A stretch of DNA of 64,000 nt, taken from assembly GCF_035046485.1 (NCBI RefSeq), contig NC_085137.1, forward strand, positions 317,575,164 through 317,639,163, written 5' to 3'. Every line of letters begins with the position of its first letter. Within the stretch, counting starts at the first letter, position 1. The position numbers and the translations under genes were made by a program. Positions 10,046 through 20,996 of this stretch are shown here, piece after piece. This DNA comes from Aedes albopictus (lineage: Eukaryota > Arthropoda > Insecta > Diptera > Culicidae). Under the pieces are notes generated by a model. The model saw only the letters and a program-made list of their open reading frames with translations, had not been told where the DNA came from and did no database searches.

Positions 10046-11884
10046 AAATAATGTTTCGTTTTTGGTTAAATAGTTGCATAGAATTTCCAAAATTGAGACA
10101 TTGTAAGTTCACATGATGTGTAAGAATACATAGAACATTTATGTGGGTAAGTTTATGAATGTCACACTTGAATGAGGTGCAAATAAAAAATAATAATAAA
10201 AGAGCCCACATAAGTGTGATGCTGAGCTCCACACAAAAGATAGGGAAGGAAAACATAAAATTCATCCCCTTTTTACAGCCACAATATTTGTTATCTCATT
10301 AGCAGCTTGGTGCTCCGGTGCAAACAAAACCAAAAGTCACTGAAAACTGGAAACGTCGAACACCGTCATACGGAAATTCTAATTAACTCTCGCTGTCGCT
10401 GGTGGGGTGCCTGGTGTGCACTTCTGGGAAAAAGGTGACATGGGCGACGAGAAGGTTCCTTTCCTGTTGATAAGCACCAGCATTGCTGTTGTTTTTGAAA
10501 GTGACTGAGTTTGCGCTTTGCTCATCCGCGGTGGAAATTCTGGTTTCGAAGTTAGGGTTATTGGAAAGTTAATTAACAAAGATAATTGCTATATAAAAAA
10601 GATTAAAAATGTATCAAACGTCCTACTGAGAGATTGAATCCAGTAATGGACAATAATTATTTCCAGCTGGCAGTATCCCCGTTGCGATCAGCCATTTAGT
10701 TTAACGTTCATTTGCCAGAGCGCTATTTGTGGGCACATTAGTAAATGACACGGTTCAAAACAATTACAGAAAACTGACGCTGAATTACGCTAATGCATGT
10801 GATAATAAACAATGATAGAGGCATACGTTATGTACATATATGATGGCATTTGTATCTACAGCACATATTTGAATGCCAGTTTCAACAAGGAAGGTGGAGC
10901 TGGTTGACTGAAGCGCAAAAATTGCAAAATAAATGAACTGGTCCTAGTTTCGTTCATTTGCTACTACTTCAGAGAGAAGCACTTTTTATTTGCATTCTTT
11001 CAAGTGAATGGTGTTGTTAACTTTCGAGGAGACATAAATAAGCCTCTGACTGGTCAAACTGGCATACATCAAAGTATTGTGACAGGACTCACTCAGACGA
11101 ATGAAATAGATCGCGCTTTTGTGGAGATGTACGTTTTTGTGTGGCGCAAAATTCGAACAAGTCTTCAAGTTGTTAATTTTTGCGAAATTATCTCAGAAAA
11201 ATCTTTTGCGATAAAAGCTGTTTGTAAACAAAACCTCTTAGCAGCATGGCATCATTTCATGTTTTCAGATATAATCCGCAGCTTTGTACACACCTGGAAC
11301 ATAACAATAAACCCTGACAGCCAATTAGCATACTCATGAATGCTTCATCATTCTGTGATTTAACTCCCTAGTAAATCTGTTAATTATTCATTAAAAACTC
11401 CGCTTGAAACGTGACACCCCAAAGCATTGTCCAATAACTCATTCATAATGAACTCCCACCCCATCACCGATCGATCGTCCATGGCGATTTTCGCGAGGGT
11501 TCTCCCATATTCATGACGCCAGATAAGCTATCGCATGTCAAGCCGTTTGAATAATGCTGCACGTCCTCTGATAGACATCTTCCCGGCCCGACGAAGGCGA
11601 CCTCAAAGACGCCTTGCCGGTGTTGGGACTTGCCTTGACCATCATCATTATCATCATCGGTTTACCTTCGTCATCAATCGTACTAAGCGCGCGCGAAAAC
11701 AAAGATCACTCCATTATAGCACCCAACACCGTAAACAAACAAAAACTGTAATGGATTTCAAATTATACACACGAACCCGGTTTGCTCACCTGGAGAATAT
11801 ACCAGAATGTACCAGACCAGAGTGAATTCGCACATAGGTAATCAGGGGGCTAATGAATGGATTTCGTTGGTGCACCGTCATTGT
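10046..11884. other. Non-coding spacer
   Basis: No gene or clear repeat found. About 11460-11720 is less AT-rich and contains ATCATCATTATCATCATC and GCGCGCG runs. It could be unique host sequence such as intron or intergenic DNA. Confidence 0.35.
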
Positions 11885-12831
11885 TAGGTAGGTAGGGGAA
11901 CTGCGGCCATAACGCCCATAGGGGGCAAGTTGCGCCACCTATGTTTTAGGCAAACCACGTTATTTTCAGTACTTTTTTCAATTGCAATTGCTAAAATAAG
12001 AATAAAAAGGCTTCTTTACATTTGAGTTTACATATTTTTACTAAAAAAATTGTACAAAAACTTCGAAAAAAGATTTTGATTACTTTTGATGTAATTTTAG
12101 CCTGTCGAATGTTTGCACTTTTTTACATCATTTAAAAGATTTTTTTTCTCGCTATCCCCACAAACTGTTTTGCACACTCCCATTATTTGTGTACCAAGCA
12201 GAAAAAGTATCGAATTTGACCCTTACAATTTTTTTACAAGGGTCCAAACTTCTGAGGCATGTGTGGGGTAAAATGCCCACCCCTAGTTATTTACATTAAA
12301 ATAGCCATTTACAATTTAGATCCAAATTCTGGCACAAATTATGTTGAACACAAGTTGGAGCCAAGCAACGGCACATTTTTACTATAAATAAGTTCACTAA
12401 TCACACGGCCATGCGTTATTTTGTAGTAATTACTGATAAAATAGCTCACTATGGCGTTTACATGGAATTGACCCATAATTACAGGTGATCCATAATAACG
12501 TAATGATTGTATACCATTCACGAACAATAACAGTTGACAATAAACCAGGCGCGCAAGTATATGTACACAATTTGCCATCCTGACGTTAGCTGTGGCTAGT
12601 GGCGCGTTTTACCCCGCATTAAAACTAAAGTTCTGAAAATCAAACTTTTTTTCAAATTTGAATTTTTCAGTAGTAAAACATAAAACTGGTTTGTGGTTTC
12701 TTCCATTTGGAAGAAAACATGTTGGTGCTTTATGTTAGTGCCAAAAAAATGTGTATTATAAAGTGTTTCGTGGTTAAAATTGGACTCTTCCTTAACGTGG
12801 GCGTCTTACCCCCAGTTCCCCTACCTACCTA
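11885..12831. mobile_element. 947-bp inverted-repeat element (non-autonomous DNA transposon)
   Basis: The ends are an exact 19-bp inverted repeat, TAGGTAGGTAGGGGAACTG (11885-11903 and 12813-12831). It continues imperfectly inward (GGCCATAACGCCCA versus TGGGCGTCTTACCCC). The interior is AT-rich, has no transposase frame and contains GTGGGGTAAAATGCCCACCCC near 12266. No target-site duplication is obvious. A transposase from elsewhere would be needed for movement. Confidence 0.7.
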
Positions 12832-13599
12832 TCACCAAACGAGTTCTGCCAAGTTCACTTTCGAACTGGTCGACGGCTTCAACTGGAAATGTTCCTCTAC
12901 AAATCTTGGTTATTTTCCATGTAACCTTTCTCCGCCGCCGCAATCGGTTCGGTTGTTGCATTGTTTGAAACTTTAGGAATGTGGGAAAAGTGCGGCGCGC
13001 TGATAAGGGTCCGGTCTCGTGTGACCTACAGACTCGACTCGACACCTATTGTGGATGTGTTCTTATAGACGAACTTGTTAGATGTGTTTTGGTGTAGTTT
13101 CTACATCACCCGGTAGACGTCTAGTGATGTACTTACATTCATTCATGTGTGTAGATTTCTAGAACTTCATAACTTAGAACAGTAGTTTTCAACTGCGATG
13201 GTATATTTTATTTCAATGGGCTACAAAATGGTAAGCCGACAAGAAGCGTCCAACATATCGCTGGTCCTCCACAAGTATGACCACGGATCAATCGATGACA
13301 AAGACCGCCAGTTAAGCTATGAGTGCTTATCTGGTAGTGCAGCTTGTGCACTGGTTTCCTTCTGACTACAGTTAGATTGAAGACAACATCCCAAGCGTTG
13401 TTCAGCAAGGAAGTGCTTCTCAAACAGCGCCGCACCCAGCGGCTGAGTATGAAATGTTACTCTACCGGAAGCTATAACAAAGGTGGCAGCCTCATCACGG
13501 AGAATAGGGGACCTTAGGCCAACAATCAACAAGTTGGTTTTCTGTTCAGCGCTCATGAAGATAATTGTGGTCAGGCTCAGAATATTTTACGAATCCTTA
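12832..13599. other. Non-coding spacer
   Basis: Short frames of 60-79 codons occur on both strands but none shows a recognisable domain. A CGCCGCCGCAATCGG stretch near 12930 is locally GC-rich. Possibly unique host sequence. Confidence 0.35.
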
Positions 13600-14304
13600 C
13601 AATAACCTTACTAATGCTACGCGCCAAATGCAAAAAAAAGGATTTTTTACGGCCAAGTGAATGTTTTCGCGGATAAGGTTCGAAAACGTGATATCATTAT
13701 CGTCCTGAGCGACTTCAACGTGAATGTTAGTTCCGGCAACTCGGACTATGAGCACGTCATGGGACGCCATGATCTCGGAGAAATGAGCGAGATCAAAGAG
13801 CTGTTTGCAGAGTTTTATGGCAATACATGGTAATTGGGGAACGCTCTTTCTCCATCGACCAGTGCACTGTGTGACATGGGTTTTACGTGATGGCGTCAAG
13901 GAAAATCATAAATCGGCCACATCTGCATCGACCGAAAATGAAGACGGAGGCTTCTTCATGTGCGGAATAAACGTAGCGCCAACATTGTGTCGACGAGATC
14001 CGACTGTCCATTCCCAGGATACATCAGCAGGATGAGAAAATCGGGTACTGGTTCAACACATGCCGACTGTTAGACGCTTCGGTGAAAACGTTCTTCGCCG
14101 AATAGCTGGAGAACTATGCTACGGATAATCCAGAAGGTGGCAGCTTAGAAGAGCATTGGAGCGCCATCAAAAATGCCATTATCGCCAACGGTAAGAGTTA
14201 TTTGGGTGAGCTACGCACTCAGAGAAACCAATAGATCACAGTAACAGCTGGAGGAAGATAGCGGAGCGAAGGAACGCTGTAGCCACGGTTGAGCAAGCTT
14301 TAGC
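13600..14304 (+). pseudogene. LINE endonuclease relic (first part of one element)
   Basis: Translation in shifting frames gives KRDIIIVLSDFNVNV, then NSDYEHVMGRHDLGEM and LFAEFYGN. This is the pattern of an EEP endonuclease (GDFNA and MGRHG-type motifs) found in animal elements often misannotated as craniofacial development protein 2-like. Stops and frameshifts are frequent. It continues after two insertions at 14601 and 15335. I cannot place the clade with confidence. Confidence 0.65.
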
Positions 14305-14589
14305 TCCTCCTCCTCTTCTTGGCGTAACGTCCTCACTGGGACAAAGCCTGCTTCTCAGCTTAGTGTTCTATGAGCACTTCCACAGTTATTAACTGAGAGC
14401 TTCCTCTGCCAATGACCATTTTGCATGCGTATATCGTGTGGCAGGCACGAAGATACTTCTATGCCCAAGGAAGTCAAGGAAATTTCCTTTACGAAAAGAT
14501 CCTGGACCGACCGGGAATCGAACCCGTCACCCTCAGCATGGTCATGCTGAATACCCGTGCGTTTACCGCCTCGGCTATATGGGCCCTCA
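14305..14589 (-). mobile_element. Feilai-type SINE, complete, inserted in the LINE relic
   Basis: The minus strand begins with a tRNA-like head: TATAGCCGAGGCGGTAAACG as A box and GGTTCGATTCC as B box. The body follows, with AGTTAATAACTGTGGAAGTG and CTAAGCTGAGAAGCAGGC, and it ends in TTACGCC and an (AGAAGAGG)-type tail. CAAGCTTTAGC is duplicated on both sides (14294-14304 and 14590-14600), an 11-bp target-site duplication. Transcription would be by RNA polymerase III and mobility depends on a LINE. Confidence 0.85.
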
Positions 14590-14600
14590 CAAGCTTTAGC

Positions 14601-14841
14601 ACGAGGAGCCAAAGCCGTAGCCCGTCAGCGCTATTCAGCTCTCAATAAGTTTTCCCTCGTACTCCTCTCGTTTCATCACTACCGTACTACAGTTCTCAAT
14701 AAGGAAGTGAAATACACCTGTAGATGGTAGATGGGACACACAAGCGTGGGCTGATTCTCTAGCCGATGAAGGCGAACAAGCAGCAAATACCGACGACATT
14801 CAGCCCCTCTACGATGTCTCACTTCGTCTTGGTGAATTCTA
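14601..14841 (+). pseudogene. LINE relic, endonuclease-RT linker (middle part)
   Basis: The frame around the SINE site reads AKAVARQRYSAL and, further on, ADSLADEGEQAA and LYDVSLRLGEFY. This matches the basic, lysine/arginine-rich linker between endonuclease and reverse transcriptase of such elements. The sequence stops at the MITE at 14842 and resumes at 15335. Confidence 0.55.
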
Positions 14842-15334
14842 CCCGAGCAGAAGGGCATACCTTACAAATACCGTGCAAAGAGCAACTTGTGCTCTAATTC
14901 CTCAAGTTGGTATTGCTATATTATTCTACACAATGTTATGAGAACACTACAATAACCAATGCAATGGAGGTATTTCAGCAAAGTTAAGTATTGATGTGGT
15001 ATTGTTGATTTAGCTGGGAAAATAATTGAATAACAAGATTTGTTATTACATCATGGAGCTCTCGAAAAATGTTCAATATAATAGCAAGACATGTTATTAC
15101 TTTCTTATTTCATACCTTCTGGATAATAAATAGAGCACTTGGAATTGATGGTATGCATTAATTATTGAAATAACAAGACTTATCATTTTGCAGGTGTTAT
15201 TTATACAAAATTATGGTATTCATTTTTGTTATTTTGCCTCTTATGTCTACCTAATGAAGGGCATGTCGAGGTATAATGTTATTTAAGATAAATACCTCGA
15301 TATGTTATTTTGTTGCTATTCTTTTCTGCTCGGG
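14842..15334. mobile_element. 493-bp TA-flanked MITE with CCCGAGCAGAA ends
   Basis: CCCGAGCAGAA (14842-14852) is exactly inverted at 15324-15334, and TA flanks both sides. The AT-rich interior repeats ATAACAAGA and TTGTTATT motifs and has no transposase. It interrupts the LINE relic. The same terminal sequence bounds a larger element at 36651-37922. Confidence 0.7.
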
Positions 15335-16745
15335 TACGATGCCCGTCGCCTTCTTAGATGAAGGCTACGATGAAGGACACCTTTGGACAACTGAAACTCT
15401 GGTTCGAGCACTTTGGAAACATTTTCCAGGTTTGCCACACCACCAACACCTCAGCATAACCTGTCAATCATTGCAAGAGCTAGAAACAGCCATCTGAAAC
15501 CGAACAGAGCCGCGGGGGTTGATCGCATATCAGATGCTGATATCTGACCCCGTAGTACCCAGTACAACTGTTGCATCAATTATGTTGCAACATATGGGAA
15601 ACCGCGGCATTCCCGACCGACTGTATGTAAGACGTCTTGGTAAAGGTACCCAAAAAGGGTGCCCTGACGTTCTCAAAGTCCTCTGCAAAGTGATCATTGA
15701 CCGGGTACATGAGAAATTTCACACAGTAGTAAGCTGGAATCCGTGCCTCTGCGATTCTGTGGGGACCATACTGTCACGCTCCGTATCATCTTAAGGAATT
15801 CTAATAGCCTCTCTACCTTATGTTTATTGATTCCGAAAAAGTTTTCGACCGTCGCAGGCACTCAACCTTCAGGCGCAAGGATGTCTCTGAGAAAATCATC
15901 GACCTCATTGAAGCGCAATACGAAGCATTTACGTGCAGAGTACTGCACATCGGTGTCTTCTCCGAACGTGAACCAAATTGTGGGTTGTTGTGGCTGTGGA
16001 GCACCAAAATTACTTCGAACTAGTTTATGACGTTGCTCTCATAGCTCAATAGCACTCTGCAGAGTAGGCTCGATGATCTTGACGCTCACTCCTCGGTAGC
16101 AGGTCTTATCATCAACGCCGACATGACCAAATCGTTGGATGTAAACACGGTCAACCCTTTCAATTTTACTGTAGCTGGGCAAGCAGTGGAGATTAGATTA
16201 TCGAATGCTTCCAATATCGTGGTAGCCGGCCGATGGTGGCTCCAAGATCAAAATAGATGCACGGATTAAAAAGGCAAAGGTTGATTTTGAGAGTTTCAAA
16301 CATTTTAATTTTTAACTCTACTCAAACGTAAAATCTGTGCTGCTGTACGCCAGTGAAACTTGGTGTGTATCAGCGGAGAGCACTGGACGGCTGCAGGTCT
16401 TCATCAATAGATGCCTGTGGTATATGAATCGTGCATGATGGCCTCACAATTAGATCTCCAACGTGGAGCACCATCGTCGAAGTCATCAAAAGCCGATAGA
16501 GACAGAAGTTCGAGAGTGAAAGTGGAGGTAGGTCGGCGACACTCTACGCAGGAGCTGGAACGAAATCTGCTAGCAAACGTTAGATTGGAACTCAGCTGGA
16601 CTTCGCAGTAGAGCAAGACCTATAGGCTCGTGGCGGTGCAGCCTCAACAAAGAAATAAAGGAAGTTGACAGAATTTTGTGCAGGCTACCGGTCAAGGCGA
16701 TGGCGAGCGATCCTGCCTGCGTGTTGAGGATACATAGAACAACAT
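15335..16745 (+). pseudogene. LINE relic, reverse transcriptase and C-terminal part
   Basis: Fragments in all three frames give RNRAAGVDRIS, then VLCKVIIDRV, then FIDSEKVFDRRRH (RT motif with decayed catalytic region), EKIIDLIEAQYEAFTCRV, LIINADMTKSLDVNT, SVLLYASETWCVS and LNKEIKEVDR. Order is correct for one RT followed by a C-terminal domain, so this is the same element as 13600-14304. The FADD box itself is lost or unreadable. Many stops mark it as an old copy. Confidence 0.7.
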
Positions 16746-16823
16746 CTATGCGTCGACAAACGACGAACCCGGTGATATGAAGGACACTTTTTACGAATGT
16801 CTCGACAAAACCCTATGAAAAGT
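16746..16823. other. Flank of the LINE relic
   Basis: Sequence between the readable LINE remnant and the small inverted-repeat element. No feature of its own. Confidence 0.3.
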
Positions 16824-17024
16824 ACAGTCACTACATATACAGTCTGGCGGATAGACCTATCGGAGCCATTTCGAGTGAGCTTGAATATGAGGGGAATACT
16901 GTATCGCGTTCTGAAAACGCAAAGTCTGTCGAGAGCTTGAACTTTTTCTAGTGTTGGCAGTATATACTCCAGTTGCCAGTTCGTAGGATTTTCTATTCGC
17001 CAGGCTGTATATATAGTGACTGTC
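16824..17024. mobile_element. Short inverted-repeat element with 9-bp target duplication
   Basis: ACAGTCACTACATATACAG at the left end is inverted at the right end with two mismatches (ACAGTCACTATATATACAG), followed by a GGCGRATAG block. ATGAAAAGT is present directly before (16815-16823) and after (17025-17033). No coding capacity. The 9-bp duplication would suit Mutator-like elements, but the superfamily is a guess. Confidence 0.65.
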
Positions 17025-17033
17025 ATGAAAAGT

Positions 17034-17320
17034 GCTCAAAGTGTGATGTTCTCGCACGAAAAGTGATGGGTATTGCTCAAAGATGACCCAATATCGGCTT
17101 GATGAGGAGTGCTACAATATCGGTTTGATGAGAAGAACGTTTTTGAAAGCTGTGTGTTAAAATCTGGTGATCGGCAGAACAGATAATGGTACAAAAGAAG
17201 CGAGAGCAACCGAGAAAAAAAAACACAGAATAAGGTGTGCGATATTTTGGGAAACTGCCCTTCGGGAATTATACAATATCAGGCGTACGATTTGAGTAAG
17301 TTTGTAAATAGGAATTAGTT
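17034..17320 (+). other. Probable 3' flank of the LINE relic, hit by a SINE
   Basis: No readable protein. A short duplicated phrase, CAATATCGG(C/T)TTGATGAG, occurs at about 17090 and 17117. The last bases, ATAGGAATTAGTT, form the left target-site duplication of the next SINE. Confidence 0.4.
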
Positions 17321-17762
17321 TTTTTTTTTATTCTTAATCACTTAACCTAATTTACAGCTCTATTGTCCATATGGGCACTACGTGAGCGATAACAATTGAC
17401 AGCTGCACTTACACTTTGTACAGCGCCTAGATGTTTTCTATTCTATTCTTCTATATCGAACTGGTTGCCTTTCTGCTGCTTTCACTTTTCTACTCTATAC
17501 ATGGTAGAAGGATGAGCACAAGGATGATGGATGGCCGTTGTTCCTTTCCAGTCCGATTGGGGGTCCATTATGAGTAGCAGTTCGCCGATGTCCAGGTATC
17601 CGGGTCCGTTTGAGCCACGGGGCTCAGAAGAGGGTCAGTGCCAGCCGCTCTCTGGGGAAGAGCAACTGACGAAAAATTGCAAGTGCCGGGGCTGGGAATC
17701 AAACCCATGACCATCCGCATATGAAGCGAACGTGTGACCAACTACGCCACGGGCCCCGGCTT
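17321..17762 (-). mobile_element. Full-length tRNA-derived SINE (Gecko-like), with poly(A) and target duplication
   Basis: The minus strand starts with a tRNA-like head: TGGCGTAGTTGGTCAC as A box and GGTTTGATTCC as a one-base-altered B box. About 350 bases of body follow, ending GTAAATTAGGTTAAGTGAT and an A-rich tail. ATAGGAATTAGTT occurs on both sides (17308-17320 and 17763-17775), a 13-bp target-site duplication. A truncated relative lies at 9193-9290. The family name is from memory and not certain. Confidence 0.8.
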
Positions 17763-17890
17763 ATAGGAATTAGTTGTAGTTTATAATTAAATTCAATATG
17801 TTCCAGCATTGAAGCTGATCAAATATGATCTGCTGTCAATAAGTGTTTTATTCTGGAGGAAGCTGTCCCAACAAACTTCAATGATCCTAA
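17763..17890 (+). repeat. Dispersed repeat, copy 1 (probable LINE 3' UTR)
   Basis: AATTAGTTGTAGTTTATAAT, AATTCAATATGTT and CTGTCAATAAGTGTTTTATT recur in the same order at 19122-19232. Copy 1 lies on the far side of the SINE insertion from the LINE flank. It may be untranslated sequence shared by related LINEs. Confidence 0.5.
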
Positions 17891-18290
17891 ATCATTATGG
17901 AAAGAACAATAATGGAAGATACAAAGCGAAGCCTTAAATTTCTGGAAGAACGGACTCGACTATGGCGGATGCAGTATACGCGTAAAAGGAAAGGCTTTTA
18001 GAAGAGGCAGAGCAGGGTTGGCAACCATCTGTTTCGTCACTGACTAACGACGAAAAACTAAAAAAGTTCGTCACCAAATAAAACTCCGTCACTTGCATCA
18101 TCATTCCCGACCGACAAAGAAACCACGACGAGGATGAACCGAAAATAAAACAGGGAGCTATAGTTTTCGTCATTCTCTTTTGTCTCCTTTTGCAAAGACG
18201 AAAAACGAACATGCATTCGTCACATGGCATCCGACAGCAGACGTAAGGCGAACCAGGCAAGCTTTTATTGACGATTTGGGCTCGGTCCTT
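17891..18290. other. Spacer without a gene
   Basis: Overlapping minus-strand frames of 108-118 codons (17934-18526) show no recognisable domain and run into a tRNA-like SINE head, so they are not called. Confidence 0.4.
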
Positions 18291-18294
18291 TCGA

Positions 18295-18530
18295 GCTGTT
18301 GAATTAGCTCTGTTGGTATGCTTGATGTGCTGCCAATCTGAAGATTTTTGGTTCGATTCCGAATGAAGGCGTGCTCAACTTTTGCATTTTTTTTCTGATC
18401 AGCCATCCACGTGAGGCTGATTATTCGTTCGTTCGAACAGGACGAAAATGCCAATAAAGAGAAACGGCAAAACTTTTTCGTCGCGACCAGCAAACTGACT
18501 GACGGTGTTTGAAGAAAAATATTCAAGAGC
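18295..18530 (+). mobile_element. Possible SINE with tRNA-like head
   Basis: TTAGCTCTGTTGGTATGC fits an A box, and GGTTCGATTCC about 40 bases later is a perfect B box. The cloverleaf cannot be completed as a real tRNA. The body after it is AT-rich. Length and 3' end are uncertain. Confidence 0.45.
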
Positions 18531-18665
18531 TGCTGACTCAGTGACGCAAACTTTTTATTACCCGTTGTTGTCAGTGATTATGCTTCAGCTCCGGCGACTA
18601 TTAACAACTCTGGCAGAGGTTGTAAAGGTTGTTGGAGATAGAGGAGGAATATGAAAGTGTTGTAA

Positions 18666-18927
18666 GGATCTCCAGTTAGCCTAGTGGTTAAGGCTATGGT
18701 TCGCCAATCCGGAGACGCCGGATTCGATTCCCGCTCCAGTCGGGAAAATTTTCTCGACTCCCTGGGCATAGTGTATCATTGTACTTGCCACACAATGTAC
18801 AAATTCATTCAATGGCAGGCAAAGAAAGCCCTACAATTAATAACTGTGAAAGTGCTCTAAGAACACTAAGTTGAAGAGAGGCAGGCCAAGTTTCAATGCG
18901 AACGTTGAGCCATAAAGAAGAAGAAGA
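18666..18927 (+). mobile_element. tRNA-derived SINE (Feilai-like) with 15-bp target duplication
   Basis: GTTAGCCTAGTGGTTAAGGC is the A-box region and GATTCGATTCC the B box. The body contains TTCATTCAATGGCAGGC, TAATAACTGTGAAAGTGC and GAACACTAAGTTGA, and the tail is AAGAAGAAGAA. ATGAAAGTGTTGTAA is duplicated exactly at 18651-18665 and 18928-18942. The clean duplication marks a complete, fairly recent insertion. Confidence 0.88.
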
Positions 18928-18942
18928 ATGAAAGTGTTGTAA

Positions 18943-19121
18943 ACAGATGCAGTGGAATTACTCTCAACTTTTCCGTGTTTTATGCTCCATAAATCTTACG
19001 TAGGTGAAAACTAACAGGACCAAACTAAGACGCCCAAATCGGACTTCCGTTCGCAAGTTATGCGAGTTCCCACGTTTGCCACTGTCTAGTATTGATAGAT
19101 TGATAGATGTATGTTTTTAAA
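18943..19121. other. Spacer without a gene
   Basis: No supported feature. Confidence 0.3.
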
Positions 19122-19232
19122 TAGAAATTAGTTGTAGTTTATAATTCAATTCAATATGTTAAAGATGATCGAAAAGGACTTGCTTTCAATAAGTTTTATT
19201 TCTTAGGAGACTATCCCAACAATGACAATGTA
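19122..19232 (+). repeat. Dispersed repeat, copy 2
   Basis: Diverged second copy of 17763-17890 (AATTAGTTGTAGTTTATAAT, AATTCAATATGTT, CTTTCAATAAGTTTTATT, CTATCCCAACAA). It lies just upstream of an RTE-like relic. Confidence 0.5.
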
Positions 19233-19289
19233 AACAAATTGTTGTTGGCAAAGATTTAGTTTTGGCGACTGCTCGATGAAGATAGCACT

Positions 19290-19610
19290 TCGAGACTTTA
19301 TTGCGTAGAGAGAACAACTACATCGTCGGTGTACAGGTTTTAGCATCAGTGACAAGCAGTGAAAAGCCCCCTACGCTAGTTGAGGGAAAAATACTATTAT
19401 GTATAGGGCTGAAGCGCTATAAAGCTGCTGGAAAGGACGAGTTTTCGGCTGATCTTTTGAAACACGGTATTGAGCAGCTACATTTCACCGGAATCTGTTG
19501 AAGATAAGATTAGATTTCGTCGTCTTTCGTAACCTTAGACGGATTGAAACAGGCTGATGTGTTCTTGAACTTGGTGTTCAATATTGCTATTGAAGGTATC
19601 ATCGTTATAC
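19290..19610 (+). pseudogene. Small RTE-type reverse transcriptase relic
   Basis: RYKAAGKDEFSADLLKHG matches the RT1 region of RTE-type elements (KAAGKDG..AELLK). About 100 bases on, another frame gives ADVFLNLVFNIAIEGII, which matches the GDVLSNLLFNIALEGI block before the FADD box. The sequence between is largely missing, so this is an internally deleted fragment. No endonuclease or C-terminus is visible. Confidence 0.6.
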
Positions 19611-20842
19611 GGGTAGCTCCGAGGTTTAGTGAACGACATGCAAAGATGGCTGTTAGCAGCTGTAGAGTGCAACTAAATGCGATTGGACAATCTCTTCATT
19701 AAGTAAGACCTGTGACAAGCGGTCGGAACATGGCCTTTTCTGCCAGCAAAGAAAGTGGCTTTCAAAAGATCAAACAAATGCCATGGGTCCATCGCCAGTT
19801 TTTAAGGCGAATCCTTGACTTCTCCCAACCATCAACTCCATAGTACTTACGAGGGTTTCACTGAGTCGGAGGTCTTGTAAGTTAGTGCTTTATATCCTTC
19901 CCCTATCTTAAGTTACGGTAATAATGGGCGTGGGCAGGAATTATGCTTTTAGTATTCATGCTTGTACTGGAGCAAGGTTAATTCCCCAGCCTTGTTCCGA
20001 AAAGCAATCTGAGCAAGATTATCAAAAGGTACATGAATATTGTTAGTATCCAATCTACGAAGTATACCACTACGCTAACGCTAACGCTAGAGGGCAACTG
20101 AAAGCGATTGATCCGGGCTCAATGGAGTATTCTACATTCGATGTAAATTCAACGGGAAGCATTGTAGCCCAACAACGTAAAACGTAATTTGCGACAAACA
20201 TATCTAAAGGTCCAATCTGCAAAAAAAAAGGCTCTCTGTGTTCCGATTCTCTTTAAATTATTACGATGTCACGGTGAACATTTTGACAATTTGTGATGTG
20301 TAGATCGGAAAAGGATTGTTTAATCTGCCTTCCAACGCAAGAAGTAAATCAAAATTTATAAACACAAGCACGTCATAATCGAAAGAGAGGAGACTTAAAG
20401 AGAACTTCTCATCTGCACTTAGGACCTGTTGAAATGTTTGGCCTGAATTAAAGAATGTTGTCTATAACATGTTTTAGAATGTTTGAATGGTAGGAAATGG
20501 TTGAAAACCACTGTGCAGCATATGTATCTGCACAGAACACGACCAAAGTGCCCTTGCATCTCGGAAAAGACGGGGGCCGGCAGGCTAGAGTTTGCATCAG
20601 CTGAGTACGGTTATTGTGTGTAGTGCGTGAGGTTGCTCGTACTTAGCTCGTGTATCACAACTACTTGCTCACTTACATTTTACGGGAGTAATGTGTGCGA
20701 AACAAGCTTCATGATTAATTGAAATAGCAAAAGGTTTTTACGAATCAAATGCAGTGAAATTCGGCATTTCATTAGCTCATATATACGACTCAACATGCCT
20801 AGTCGAACTGGAGTGGCAGTAACCACCAAAACCGCCAAGACT
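19611..20842. other. Non-coding spacer
   Basis: No gene found. CTAACGCTAACGCTA near 20073 is a small triplicated hexamer. The rest is unremarkable AT-rich DNA. Confidence 0.35.
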
Positions 20843-20996
20843 GAGATGTGTTATCAACCCTAAAAGGGATACCTGGGGTCCATTGGACCCCAGGCGCCTT
20901 TCAGAGCTCGTCTTTGATGGAGCACACTTAGCGAGGTGACGAAACTGAGGCCATGAAGGTATCTCTTTTAGGGTTTTAGGGTTAGATAACAGGTGC
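20843..20996. mobile_element. Palindromic MITE of about 150 bp
   Basis: GTTATCAACCCTAAAAGGGATACC on the left arm (20850-20873) is matched in inverse on the right by a stretch with an extra CCCTAAAA (20958-20991). The centre holds its own palindrome, TGGGGTCCATTGGACCCCA (20873-20891). Both features are typical of a foldback MITE. No target duplication resolved. Confidence 0.6.

Noticed and set aside
18303..18370. Functional tRNA gene
   Set aside because: A and B boxes are present but the arms do not pair. The same holds for the tRNA-like heads at 8.2, 10.0, 14.5, 17.7, 18.7, 43.8 and 62.4 kb, which are treated as SINE heads or unresolved.
17934..18526. Two overlapping minus-strand frames of 108 and 118 codons
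   Set aside because: They overlap in different frames and run antisense through a tRNA-like SINE head.
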